Assembly: GCF_000711695.1 (NCBI RefSeq)
Contig: NW_013546989.1
Location: 1 to 64,000, forward strand
From: Tilletiaria anomala UBC 951
Taxonomy: Eukaryota; Basidiomycota; Exobasidiomycetes; Georgefischeriales; Tilletiariaceae
Direction: 5' to 3'
Length of the DNA: 64,000 nucleotides
This document shows, one piece after another, positions 1-11,458 of the stretch (the stretch's first letter is position 1; each line of letters starts with the position of its first letter). The translations under genes were made by a program, and so were the position numbers. The notes beneath the pieces are model-generated. The model was not told the DNA's origin, ran no database searches, and saw only the letters and a program-made list of their open reading frames with translations.

Positions 1-3000
1 CCATCCTTCTCGAGCATGGTATAACCGCCGGCCTCCGCGAGTTTGATTTCACCAACGATGATGCGGCCTCGTTGCATGCCTTGGGAGACTCAATGCATTC
101 TTGAGATGGCTGTCAATGATGTTGCCGTGCCTGTTCCAGTCTTGAAACAGATCGGTCCAGGGTCGCCTTCGCCACTGTCCTTGTCATGCCGCCACTGGGC
201 AACGGAAACAGCATGGTTACCATAAGAGCGGTTTGGGCAACAGAAGCCTAGCTCTCCCTGTAATACAAGGAACCACCATCGCACTACAGAGCATGTCGGC
301 CTATCAGGTCATGCAGGTGTGGACGGTGAGCTGTGAGACTGATGCCTCGGCCACGTGGGGTATGACTCACGAAACGCGGGCTGCAAGGCGAACGGCGTAT
401 CTGTCACCGGAGGTGGTCATGCCGGTGACGTGTCCGTTCGCAAAAGCGACCTTGCCCCTTATGTGGTACCATAAGGGAAAACAGCAGAGCACGACATGCA
501 TAAAGCGTGCATAAGTGCATCGCTGGATCTATGCCCATGGTAAACATAGGTCTCGCGCTCTATTTTTTGATCTATACAGGTGAAAGGTCAATACGGTCTG
601 GGCTCACACACTGGCAGGTCGCAAGAATATTACCGACATCATTGGGAACTCGGTCCACCAAGTAGAGAAGGATACATGCAAGGAGATCAAGATCCAGGTT
701 TGGACAACAGAGGCGAGTATGTCCACATGCGGGTGCAGCAGCCACACCGACGACACAGTGGGCAGTACGAGGTTTTACCCTATATACACCTTAACAGAAT
801 TGGCGCGCCGAACACCTCAACCTGACTTTCTTCAACATGGTCCGAGCATGCATCAGTGTATCGAAGCTAGAAAGGTCACACTTGTGTAATTTGGGCGCTG
901 CAACAGCGTGCATGTGCAATCAGAGCGCATGGATCTTGCGCCGTAATGGTCGCACGATAGCCCAAACTCCAGGAAACGTGTTGCGCAATCGCAATATATC
1001 GATCGGCCACCTTTGCACGATAGACTCAATGGCTCACATCGTGCACGATGAAGAGTTGCAAGGCAACAAATTGGACGGGCACGCAGTAAAGCGCATCCAT
1101 TTTTGCTGGGTATGACGACACTGTGAAGTACCATTTCTAGGTTCCCACATCCTCAGGCAGCGTATCAGACTTCGACACGTCAGGATCATCGAGATATCTG
1201 GCAGACCCGCGCATGCTGACAAGGAGCACAAAACTTCGGGCTGCGAAAGCACTGCCAGTGATATTCTTGAGGCCGCCGTGTCGGAAGACACGCCAGCCGA
1301 ACCTGGTGAGGAGAAGAAACAGCAACTGGTGCTACCGCAGGCACCAATGCAACAAGTCGAGAACAGGCTATCATTACAAGAGCGCTAAGAACCCACTTTG
1401 AGACAGCCAAATTGTGCCAGCATGTCACCTGACGAGTTCTGATGCGTAGCACCATCCTATTTATTGGCCATATTTCCTCCAACTCAGCAGAACCTTGCAC
1501 TTATACAAAGCCTTCAGACGTGATCACTCTGACAAATGAAAGAGACAACAATCAAAAGCGAACTCGACAACTTCAAGAACAATGAAACGCGAGTTAGGGC
1601 AATACCTGCTATCGGGCAAACGAGCCATGGGCAAGAAATGGGTATTTAAGTCAAATGTGACAGCAGCAGTAACGTACAATGTTACAAAGCAAGACTAGTA
1701 AGTAACCTGGAACTTCTCGCAGTTCAAGGGAAAAGAGAGTATCATGAGACGTACGCGCCCTCTTCCCGACTGAGCACCTCCATACAGTAGTCGTCCGGGC
1801 TTCCATGAACAATCCGCATTTCCCTCATTTAGACACCGAGACCAATCTACCTTTACTACAAGTGTGAGGAGGAAGTCTACCTCAAACCACCCGCTAGATT
1901 GCAGTGCTCGGTTGGCAAGCAATTGCGTCTGCGCGAGAGCGTTTACTGATTACGGCAAGTACGTCAGGGCTGGCAAAGTACGCTTGACATTACCCTTCAG
2001 CCGATCTCCTCCTCACCATTGGTGAAGGCCAACAGAGCACACACACAGGTACGATCAGTAGCAACCTCGCAGTCTTGACGGCTAATGATTACAGTGTCAT
2101 CACCGCAACCGTGCATCAGGAGCCGGCCCTTCGACTTGAAACCTGCTGATGTGCAGGAGCAGCGGCAGCGCGGACGTGTTGGCCAACAGAGTGGCGCATG
2201 GCAACGCATGTTGGAGCCATACAGCCGATAGAATACCATCAACCTTCATAGAATGTTTGAGCGCAAGAAATAGGTTACTGTAACTGCGTGTAAACGCCAG
2301 CAACTTGTGGGTACATACGGAGCCGAGCACAGTGTCCAGAGTTAGTGAAGGGTAGAGAGCAACAAGAAGTCAGAGCACCTAATCTTAGTCAAAGCAAGCG
2401 ATACCTTCGATACGTGTGAGAACTGAAAGTATTAAGACGCAAAGGTAGCAGGCGCGGAGGGGTACATGGGAGGAGTGAGAGAAGAACAATGAACGAGTAG
2501 AGTCTCGCGCATGAGCAATGAAACCAAATTGACATCCGACATTTGCAGAGCACCATCGGGGCTCAGATGGCCACTTTGTATCTTGAACGTGCATGTGCGG
2601 CCCAAAAAGATTATTTGATAACTCCAACACCATTCATCTGCCATCTGATTAGCCCGAGTTGATCGGGGGACCTAACCGCACTTGTGCCCGTTGCCACTGT
2701 GCATAACGAATCACTCAACACCCCTCTTGGCCCGCTCTAGTCTCAACCGCAAACGAGATGCGCTCGCGTTTCGATGCCCGAAACAAAGAAAGTTGCAAAA
2801 TATCAATTTGCCCCACTATATCAAGTGGCATTTCCCACTACTTATCATCCTTGTGAGGCACCACTAGATCCAGAATAAATGAATTCTCGCAAGGTACCAA
2901 GAACATAACTACTGGACGGCTCGCCGACCATATACTCCACACTGATGCGAGGGTCACGAACACAATGTGGGACAAGGTACTATCTATCTCCACGGTTTGG

Positions 3001-5889
3001 CAGCACAGTACCCGGTCAATATTCCATCACTTGAGACTCTTCAGACGATTTATTCCAATTTTCTGCTCATCAATTTTATCTTAAGTACCGAGTGCAGCCA
3101 TAATTCGAGTCCGCAAGGAACCGAAGATTCTAATGAGAGGCTATGACCTTGTCCACCAGTGCTAGAGTGAACCAACGCCTTAAGGGAACAATATTGATGT
3201 GCAACGGTACGAACACTCATTTAAATATTAGGTCGTAGCTCTCAAGGTGGAATATTTCAGTCTAATTGACGCAACAGCCGTTCATGTCAATCCAACGCGT
3301 TGAAACATTTCCTTAACAAAACAACCAATGCGACGGACCCAAATTAACTACTCCTGTCGAACCCTTAGCTAGTTCATCATCACAGCTGACATGAATGCGA
3401 CAGATAACCCTCACTTGAAACACAAAGGCATTGGCTTTATACGTTGGGCTTAATCCGCTCCAAGACTCCGGACTCACGCTGGGTATGATATTTCCAAATG
3501 TTAGATATTCTTCCGAATGTACATTTACCACTGCATACTCGGAGAAATGCTGCTATTACGAGCAGGAGCGACACGTTTCCTGAATGGGATTCGATTCCAT
3601 TGAAGGTTCGCGAGTCTGTGTATATGACGAACGAGACGGGACCTCTAGGTGTCGGAAGGAGAGTCTGGCTACCTTGGCAGCAAGTCACACTCATTGTACG
3701 TTCCCACTCTTTCCCACCTTCCCTTATCACGGCATTCCATTTGTATCTCAGAGCCATCTTCTTCGCCTTGCTGCTGAAGGTCATCCTCCGATTTGCACCT
3801 GCTGGAATATGATGGAATGTTTATTACCTTCGTTTTCCTTACTTCCATTTCATCACGCTGCAGAACCGTTGGTGACTTTACCAGAGCTGATGTAAACTAG
3901 CTGGCCTTCTGCTTTTGTCGCGCAAGGCCACTGATACCCCTTTCATGATGGACAGGCACGAATACAGTTTTCATTAATGGGGCTTGATAGGTAATGGAAA
4001 GGACATAATTTTACCAATGCGTGACAAGAGCAGAAGGCCAAGTAGTCGGTATCAGCTCTAGTGAAGTCAGATAAGGCAAGTGTTTTGTAGGTTTCCCGTC
4101 ATACACTGAAAAACACCCAATAGCCATCTTACAAGAGTTAACAACGTACTCAATTTTAAGGCACGTTTTTGCGAGCCGATCGGTAGAATTATTGATGGAT
4201 CGAAAAGAATGGGAGGATGAGCTCTCGTCCTGGATCCAAGATTCTATCAGGTAAATGGGAGGCAACGAGAGCAAAGATGAAGTAATCAAGCTAATATCCA
4301 ATCTTTGCGGCTTCAAAAAAATTGGCCAAACTAACACCTTCTGCCTCTTGACCACGTGGTCAATTGCAAAGCATTAGGGGCAAATCTGACGAACTTTCTT
4401 CAGCATCGACCCGAGTACCGTATTGTAACGCTAAGTCGCGGAAATATCCAATGAACTTGACTCCTTCGAATGTAAGAGCCGAGGCAGTCCGACTCCGAAG
4501 AGATCCTAACTTCAACTGAGGTGCTGGAGAAGGGCGTGAAAGATCTGTCTGTGCCATTGAGGCCAATCCTGCCTTTTAAGCCCTACTCCTATATTTTATC
4601 TGTTCTCCGACCATGATTGCATGAGGCACAGGCATATGGGACTTCGCCACCTACTTGTTCCAATATGGTAGAGTCATTGTGCTGGTTAAGATCATCATCA
4701 ACAAGGTTGCTGCCATTCGAGACTCGTTCCTGCAGCGCTAAATGGTGCTTGGCAGCCTTTTCGTTGTCGCATGATGGATTCCACCATCGTCAGCCAGTGC
4801 GTCATACCTGCAAAAGAGACCCTGAATGCGTGGTATAAATAACGTGTTTCTATCAGAAGAGCGACGCAAGCCGGATCTGCAACGAACGGGCTTGTTCAGA
4901 GTCTTCAGAAGCTCTTCGAATCGTGAGTCATGCACATTGCGTTAAGTAGCCTTCGAGCATGCACATTCGCGAAGAATGGCAGAGGGCGGTCCGAGCTTCA
5001 CCAGAAGGGCCGATCCGTTCGTCTGTATCACCCATTGGGGATGCTTACCATTATTGGTCAAGCAAGCGCAGGTTAGTTGCTGTCGACGGTGTGGCAGCGC
5101 TCTAGCACAGCGTCATCGAATCGTAGTCGATTGTGGGTGCAATGACTTATCAAAGCTCGCGAGTGCACTGCGTGCTTCAAGCGCCCTTGTCGGCCTGGCA
5201 TCGGGTATGATCGAAACTTCCATTGACGAGATAGTCATCTGCAATGATCTTATGTGCCACTTGGCGCCTTGTCAGATCCTGTTATGGCCCAGAGGATTGC
5301 TGTGAGAGCGAGATTAACCAATCTCTTGATCCCGCAAATGCTTTGATCATGTCGCCGAGGTGGCACGAGCGGGGCGTCGGAATCGCCTGGTGTGTCAGAA
5401 TTTAGCCCATTCGCTTCGTAGAGCGTTGCTGGTACTTCAGGGCCTGGCTATCCTTTGGAATTCAAGTAGGATTTCTACTTGTGCACAAGTAGATGAAGTG
5501 AATGGTCTGGGATGGGGTCAATTTTCGATTGCGTCGCCAAAACTAGACAGTCTGAATATAATCTGTAAATGTTTATGTAATCGGCCTTCGGTGTCGTTTA
5601 CGTCTCGCTTCTGCTCCACTCACGCTACTGAATGATGTTGTCGCACTCTCTGCGCGAAATGTGAATCCACATGACTTGCATTGTCTTGGGCCTTTGGTTA
5701 TTGGATGGTGTCCTGCAAAGACGCGCATGCATGCTGGCGTCATTGAACGCTGTGCCGTCCGTTGCGCTGAAGTTCTTGGTAACCAAGGGGCTACGCTGAA
5801 AATTACGCTCGACAATACTTCTATCATCCAGCGACAACGACAACGGCAACGATACTAGCAACTCCTAGCAACCAGGTGGATTGTGGAAG
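1..5889. other. Gene-free left arm
   Basis: No gene can be supported here. Both strands are broken by frequent stop codons, no open stretch exceeds about 116 codons, and none shows a family motif I recognise. The sequence looks more AT-rich than the coding parts of the window, especially at 2880-4350. I saw no tandem array, tRNA or terminal repeats. It could be a relic of decayed elements, a long regulatory region or a chromosomal landmark; the sequence alone does not decide. The last few hundred bases should contain the promoter and 5' leader of KEX1, and possibly a short leader exon starting at an ATG at 5731. Confidence 0.5.
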
Positions 5890-8131
5890 ATGGCCTCGCC
5901 ACGAGCGATTCCGTCCGCTTCAGCGGCAGACTTTTGGGTCTCATCAGTGCCCACCCTGCCGGATGCTCTGGAGAAATTTCAAATCTATGCGGGCGATCTC
6001 CCTGCTCGCCCTCCGGCGCGGGCCGGGGACAATGCGCACATCTACTTCATGCTGCACAAAGCTAAACATACGGCGGACAAGCGGAGACTGCTTTTATGGA
6101 TGAATGGTGGGCCAGGATGCTCTAGCTTTGATGGAGTTATGATGGAAATCGGTGCCTGGAGGACCAAGGCCGATGGCACAGGCCTGGAATGGGCACAGGA
6201 AGGAGGTGCTTGGAATGAATACGTGGACGTGCTCTATCGTGAATCCTTCCGCGCACGAAATGCTTAGTGTTTCTGCTCACGCCAAATTTCTTGCAGTTGA
6301 TCAACCTGTGGGAACCGGGTTTTCATATGTCTCCACCAATGCATACGCAAGCACATTATCTCAGGCTGCGGACGAAGTCAAATATTTTTTGGAGCGCTTC
6401 GTGGAAGTTTTCCCAGAGTACAAACGTGGTAATGGCGCAGATGCCTATATCGTAGGAGAATCTTTGTGAGCATCCATTCTCAAGAGAATTTGCCTTGTTC
6501 CGGGTTGTGCCTGATAAAGTTTCCCTCCCCAATATTCGCTAGCGCTGGACAGTAGTGAATAAAGCAGGCCTCACATCCGTCACAAAGCCGTGTGCTGACG
6601 TCCTATCCAGCATCCCTTACACTGCAAGATCACTTGTACAAGCCGGGGGCTCATCTCCGGTCGATCTTAAAGGGATCGCGATTGGCAATGGGTTCATTGA
6701 TCCACGCTCCCAATACGGGTCTGAAATTGACCTGCTCGTTGAAAGGAATGTGTGGCAAAAGGGAGGAAAGGTAATCGTTATGCACATCTGGTGCCTGCTA
6801 GCTCAAAATTGACGAAGCCAATTGCTTGACAGGAATACAATGCTGCGATGGCCAGCTTTGTTAAGTGTCAAGAAATGATGCGCAAGACTCCAGGAAATCC
6901 AAGGAACATCCCATTTTGCGAAAGCTTACTCCCTCAGGTCATTGATCTCACCAAGGATATGTAAGTTCTTCGTTTTCCTCTATCACTTGCTCCACAGACG
7001 TATTGAAACGCCGGACGTTCCAAGGAGCGGTGGTCAAGCAATGTGCATCAACATCTACGACGTACGATTGGCAGATACCATGCCTGAGTGCGGCATGAAT
7101 TGGCCGCCCAACCTGCACGCAACCTATGATTTTCTTCATCGACAGGACGTCAGGAAAGCATTCAATGTGAACGAAAAACAAAAACCTGAGGCATGGATTG
7201 AATGCAATAAACGCGTCGGCTCAGCACTGTCATCAGACACCGAAGATGCTGCTGTCACAATTATTCCTGGACTGCTCGAACACAATATCCAGGTATTGAT
7301 CTTCGCTGGGGACCAAGATCTAATTTGTAACCACATCGGTTTGGAGCGCATGATCGACAATCTAGAGTGGAATGGTCGGCGTGGCTTCTCGGTGAGAGAT
7401 TTTCTCTTGACGGCGGAGGGCAAGAGGACTAACAAATTAATTCCTATTACAGTCAGCCGCCTCCACTGCTGCACAGCAGTGGTACGTCAATGAAACTGTA
7501 GCAGGGTCGTGGCGCACTGAGCGCAATTTGACTTACGTCTCTGTTGCCGGGGCCTCGCATATGGTCGGCTATGACGTCCCTATCGTGTCTCATGACATGA
7601 TGCTACGCTGGATGAATGTAGATCTGCTCAGCGCTGCTGGTCCATCCGCTCGCATTCCAAGCCGATTGGGCAATGACGCCGGACGAGAATTGGTCATCGG
7701 CGGAGCTGCAGGTCACGATGTGTCTGTCATTCCAGGAAGTAAGTCGACCGAGCAAGCAGCGTTGGATGCAAAGTGGGAAGCGTACTAGTGAGTCAAGCGC
7801 AATTTTCCACAAGAGGGGTCCGATCTGCGCCTTTTCCTGACAAATGTCTGCTCGTAGCCAAGCCGGGAGCGCGGCGCTTGTGATCCTCCTTCTCATGCTC
7901 GTCATTGGCTCCTGCATCATTCTCCGCCTGCGAAGAGCCGCACGGAAGCAAGGCACATACCAAGCGCCTGGGTCCAGAGGCATAAGCATAGACAGTGGGG
8001 CAGACATGGAGCTAGATCGTCTAGTAGAGAATGCAGACGTCGAAGATGAAGCCGATGCACGTCGCAGCCAACAGCTTGGCAAGCTCGAAGAGGAGCGATT
8101 TGTCATTCACGACGAGCGGCAAGAGCGATAG
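5890..8131 (+). CDS. KEX1: Kex1-type serine carboxypeptidase, trans-Golgi
   Basis: Pheromone/toxin-processing carboxypeptidase that removes C-terminal Lys/Arg left by Kex2 cleavage in the late Golgi (family knowledge). Proposed exons: 5890-6238, 6297-6465, 6543-6551, 6611-6770, 6833-6960, 6998-7391, 7453-7787, 7858-8131, giving 605 codons with all phases matching. Seen: substrate-binding [10 protein letters not shown], then [10 protein letters not shown], nucleophile elbow GES-FAGH-IPY rebuilt across two introns, the CINIYDVRL and CGMNWPP signatures, the Asp region AGDQDLICN and the His region ASHMVGYD. The last exon supplies one membrane helix (about residues 515-540) and a charged cytoplasmic tail, as expected for Kex1. 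From the ATG at 5890 there is no good signal peptide, so a leader exon upstream is likely. One in-frame option starts at 5731 and would splice from about 5779 to 5869, but its leader is weak. The stop is 8 bases from the convergent neighbour's stop. Confidence 0.93.
6543..6551 (+). other. KEX1: 9-nt microexon of KEX1
   Basis: Nine bases between intron 6466-6542 (ends TAG) and intron 6552-6610 (starts GTAGTG, ends CCAG). Without it the reading frame after the catalytic serine meets stops. With it the protein reads GESFAGHIPY, matching the conserved nucleophile elbow of serine carboxypeptidases. The fit of frame and motif is the evidence; no transcript was available. Confidence 0.8.
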
Positions 8132-8139
8132 CATGTGAT

Positions 8140-10832
8140 TCATAGCAAAATACGATCTATGGTGTAAGGTCCATAGCTAGCTGATGCTTTCGCCGCTGCA
8201 GCGCGCTTACTGAGCTTCTCTGAAGCGCCGCGTAGTCCACCGCCCGTCTGTGTAACCGCCGAAGGCACTTTCAAGCTTTGCTTGGATCCGTTCTTGTGAA
8301 CGCCTGACTCTGCAAGAGCTCTCCGCTTGTCGGTCTCCATTTGTTTAAAGGCAGAAGTTGGGCCCCGAAGAGACTGCAAAGCGATGCTGAGCGAAACCTC
8401 GTCACTTATGCGGCGATTGAGCTGAAGTAGACTGCTGGCTGGCATCTGTCCCGAGATGAATGCGGGAAAGAGCACATCTACCACGTCTTGGACGATGGTG
8501 GCAAACTGCGGAGACGGCTACAAATAGGCAGTTTGTCAGGAACATCTTACACATTTGGAGAGGAATGGGTCCGTAGGGCTTACCGCATTTGTTGCATTGG
8601 CTCGTCCAGTGTTTGCAGATGGGGACGGAGACAAGAGCGCGCCACGAAACGCGTCCGAGAGTGTGGCAATGAGCTTCAGCCTGGACGACCGATCTGCAAA
8701 TTCAGAGGCGAAAGCAACGCGCAGCTTTGACCGATTGAAGGACGCCTTAGCAATAGCTTCGATAACAAGGAGCGCTTCCTGCGTTCCGCTATCGGCTCCA
8801 TCTGTGGTAGAACTGTTATGACGCAGTATTTCGCCCAGCGAGCGAACTGCGTCTGCCTCAGAGAGATCTAGCACGTCGCGAATCGCCTGACAGGTCGTTG
8901 GAGTTGTACATCGCTCTGCGAGGAGAGGTAGCACGTGAACTTTATCGCCTGACAACGGCATAATTCCACGGACTACGCGAAAGGCAAGCAAAGCGCGAAT
9001 AGTCCTCTCCGCCGGCGGTTCTGACTGAAGCGAAGCGTGGAGACAGGCAGCTGCAAATCCAGGGTGCAGTAGGGCCGGTGGGACCTGCAATCGTGCTGTC
9101 AGCCTTCATGTCCCCCATGGTCATGGTTTCGGGACCAAGACTGCACTCACAGGACCCTTATCACGCTTGGCAGATTGGACGATTGCAGCCGAAATTCCTT
9201 GTTCTGTCAGCCATCGGCTGAACGCATCGTCCAGACCGGTAGCGTCCTTCGCCTCCGCAAAGCCTAAAAGAGTGGTTAAAATAGCACTTTGCTTACCGTC
9301 TAAGGGTGCCTCGCCCGCACTGGCTGTCTCGATGACCAGATCACCAACAGCAATCGCGTCGAGAGCCGTCTTTATACTACTCTCTTCTGGCACCCTGGTC
9401 GCAAGCAGCTGAATTGCAGACTCCAGCCCTGTAGTGTCAATTTCTTTACTGCATTCCACCAACACCTTGTCTCCCGGCAAGCGAAGTGCGGAGAGACGGC
9501 ATTGATGAGGGCCCGCTGAATTTGCCGAGGAAGAGCCCATCAGCGGCCAAGTTGTACTTGCGACAAGTATTCCCAGCTCCACGTCCCAAACGGAAGAGCA
9601 CGCCTGACCTCCCGGCGCCCATGTGTTGCACAGCAGAAAAGAAGCATTGAGTGATAGTAGGCTCGCTCCTCTTTGAGGTTTTGCATCCAGTTTCTCTGAC
9701 CACCGGATAGCCTGCCAATCCAAGCGCAGCTCGTCATTGTCATCGAGCTGAAGTCGCGCAGTGTGAATGCTGCTTTGGCCTGAAAGGGTATGCAAGATTG
9801 TAAGGAACATGGCCGAACCCCTCGCGTTCTTCCAAGCTGCTACTCACTCAGGATGCTGATAACCCCAGACCTGTGAACTGATGCCGCAACCGCCACTTCA
9901 GAAAGGTTGCATGCTACTTGGCGGGAGTTGACGATGGTCAGTCCTATCGAGCATTCATTCTCTGGCGGTTGATGCAAGGTCCGAATTTGAATGGCGGCAT
10001 TTTGCAGACCACCGCTTGTATGGCAATCTTTGGTCACCCGATCAGCCCTGCCTCGCTTTTGACGACTTTTGGTGTTCAAGCGAAAGTCGCTTTGCGCCAC
10101 AATGGTAATCAAGTGCATGGAGGAGTCGACATCTCCAAGCACCACGATGGACTCTTCCAGCACGACAGTTTCTCCACTGAGAGGCTCTTGGTTCTCCAGA
10201 TCGGAGGGGGGCCTGGAGGGCTGATCGATATCGAAAAGCTTGTACACGGCTTGATCGGTGCGACACAGCACATGCCTTGCGCTCAGCAGTAGCAAGGAAG
10301 AAATGCGCTCAGCGCTGACGACACTTTGCGTGCTGTAGTCATGGCTCGCATGGTCCAGATTTTCGGTTTCAGCCAGGGTCTTCCCCAAGAATGTGAAAGA
10401 ATGTATGCGAATTTGCACCCGGGAGCCGTCATCAACACACAGCACGACCTTGACTCGTTGCTGCTTTCCTTTTCGAGCAGGACTCTTTTCTGGCGCCAGA
10501 TCGCCTGCCTGTGTCGACCCTGCTGCCTGTTTCCCATGAGAGGTGATGAGAACTAGTGGTGCTGCAGTCAATGTTTCGGAAGAATCAAGTGGAAACGTTC
10601 GCAGAGGGCTGAAGCGGCTGTCCTCGGGATTGAACAGGGTAACAGCCTGCCCTTGGACGGCGTAGCAACCCAAACTACGAGCCCTCTTGGGAGTTGCCCG
10701 CGTTGATGAGCGGTGTAAAGATGAGCTGTCAGTCTCTTCGCAGCGAAAACATGCCCCACAAAGGAGCTGGGCTGCTCCTTGGTGACGGCGGTGGAGGACC
10801 AAGCTTGGCGGTGCGACGCTGACACTGGACAT
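8140..10832 (-). CDS. Beta-propeller-like protein, possibly Utp8/NOL11-like
   Basis: Well-supported exons are 9848-10832 (start uncertain), 9151-9779, 8551-9084 and 8140-8517, joined by introns 9780-9847, 9085-9150 and 8518-8550 (33 nt). Phases agree and give about 841 residues from the first ATG in the open exon. The N-terminal half has recurring hydrophobic beta-strand-like stretches (for example CYAVQGQAVTLFNPED and CSSVWDVELGILVAS). The second half is helical, with a basic Ala/Lys-rich end. This layout and the SVWDVELG-type segment recall the nucleolar Utp8/NOL11 family of the small-subunit processome, but I cannot confirm it. The true start is unsettled: upstream, all frames stay open. 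One option begins at the ATG at 11108 (MFGDFSILEETD) and splices near 11003 to about 10893. The gene is convergent with KEX1 and divergent from the permease. Confidence 0.7.
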
Positions 10833-11458
10833 TTTTGCCTCCCTCCACGAGCTCCAGACCACTTCGAGCAGCAGGAGGTGCCTGAAGTGTCACTGAAGTC
10901 GCAGTTGTATCTAAGGTCGCAATCAATGGCAGGGGACGATACCAATGGACGTTGAATAGGCAATAGTCGGTCAGCCCATTGGGCGAGTGAAGGTAGCTGT
11001 TGTCCACGAAGAGCCCTCCTTGATTGATTCGATTCTCTGCCAGAAAAAATTGTTCGCCAACTTTCTACTAGCATCGGTCTCTTCCAGAATCGAAAAGTCG
11101 CCGAACATACATTGTGGGTTGATGACCGATATGCATCCTCATAACACCGTAAGCATCTATCTGCGTCAAACCTATCAGGTGTCGTATCGGCCAAAGAGCC
11201 AAAGACTAGAATTGATGTATTGGCTGCAATGATGGAATGGCTCGTTATTAAACAGTTACTCCTTGTCGGGCTGGAAGGAATCATGCATACGCGGGATAGC
11301 GGCCATCGTCAGAGTCGACCAAAGAGCAGATAGGTAAACCTCTCTGGTTAATAGCAGCAAGATAAGGACGAAACGATGGCCCCTGTCTCCACCCCTTGCA
11401 ACAAGACTTAAAACCTCCAGGACGCGAGATATAGCCTTCTCTGGTGGCATTTCTCAGT

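Noticed and set aside
4011-4355. 114-codon minus frame in the left arm
   Set aside because: No motif, no splice-consistent continuation and composition like random AT-rich sequence.
4360-4566. Minus-strand frame with a faint likeness to the start of a retroelement gag-type protein
   Set aside because: Too short and the likeness is only a few residues; no neighbouring domain, repeat or boundary supports it.
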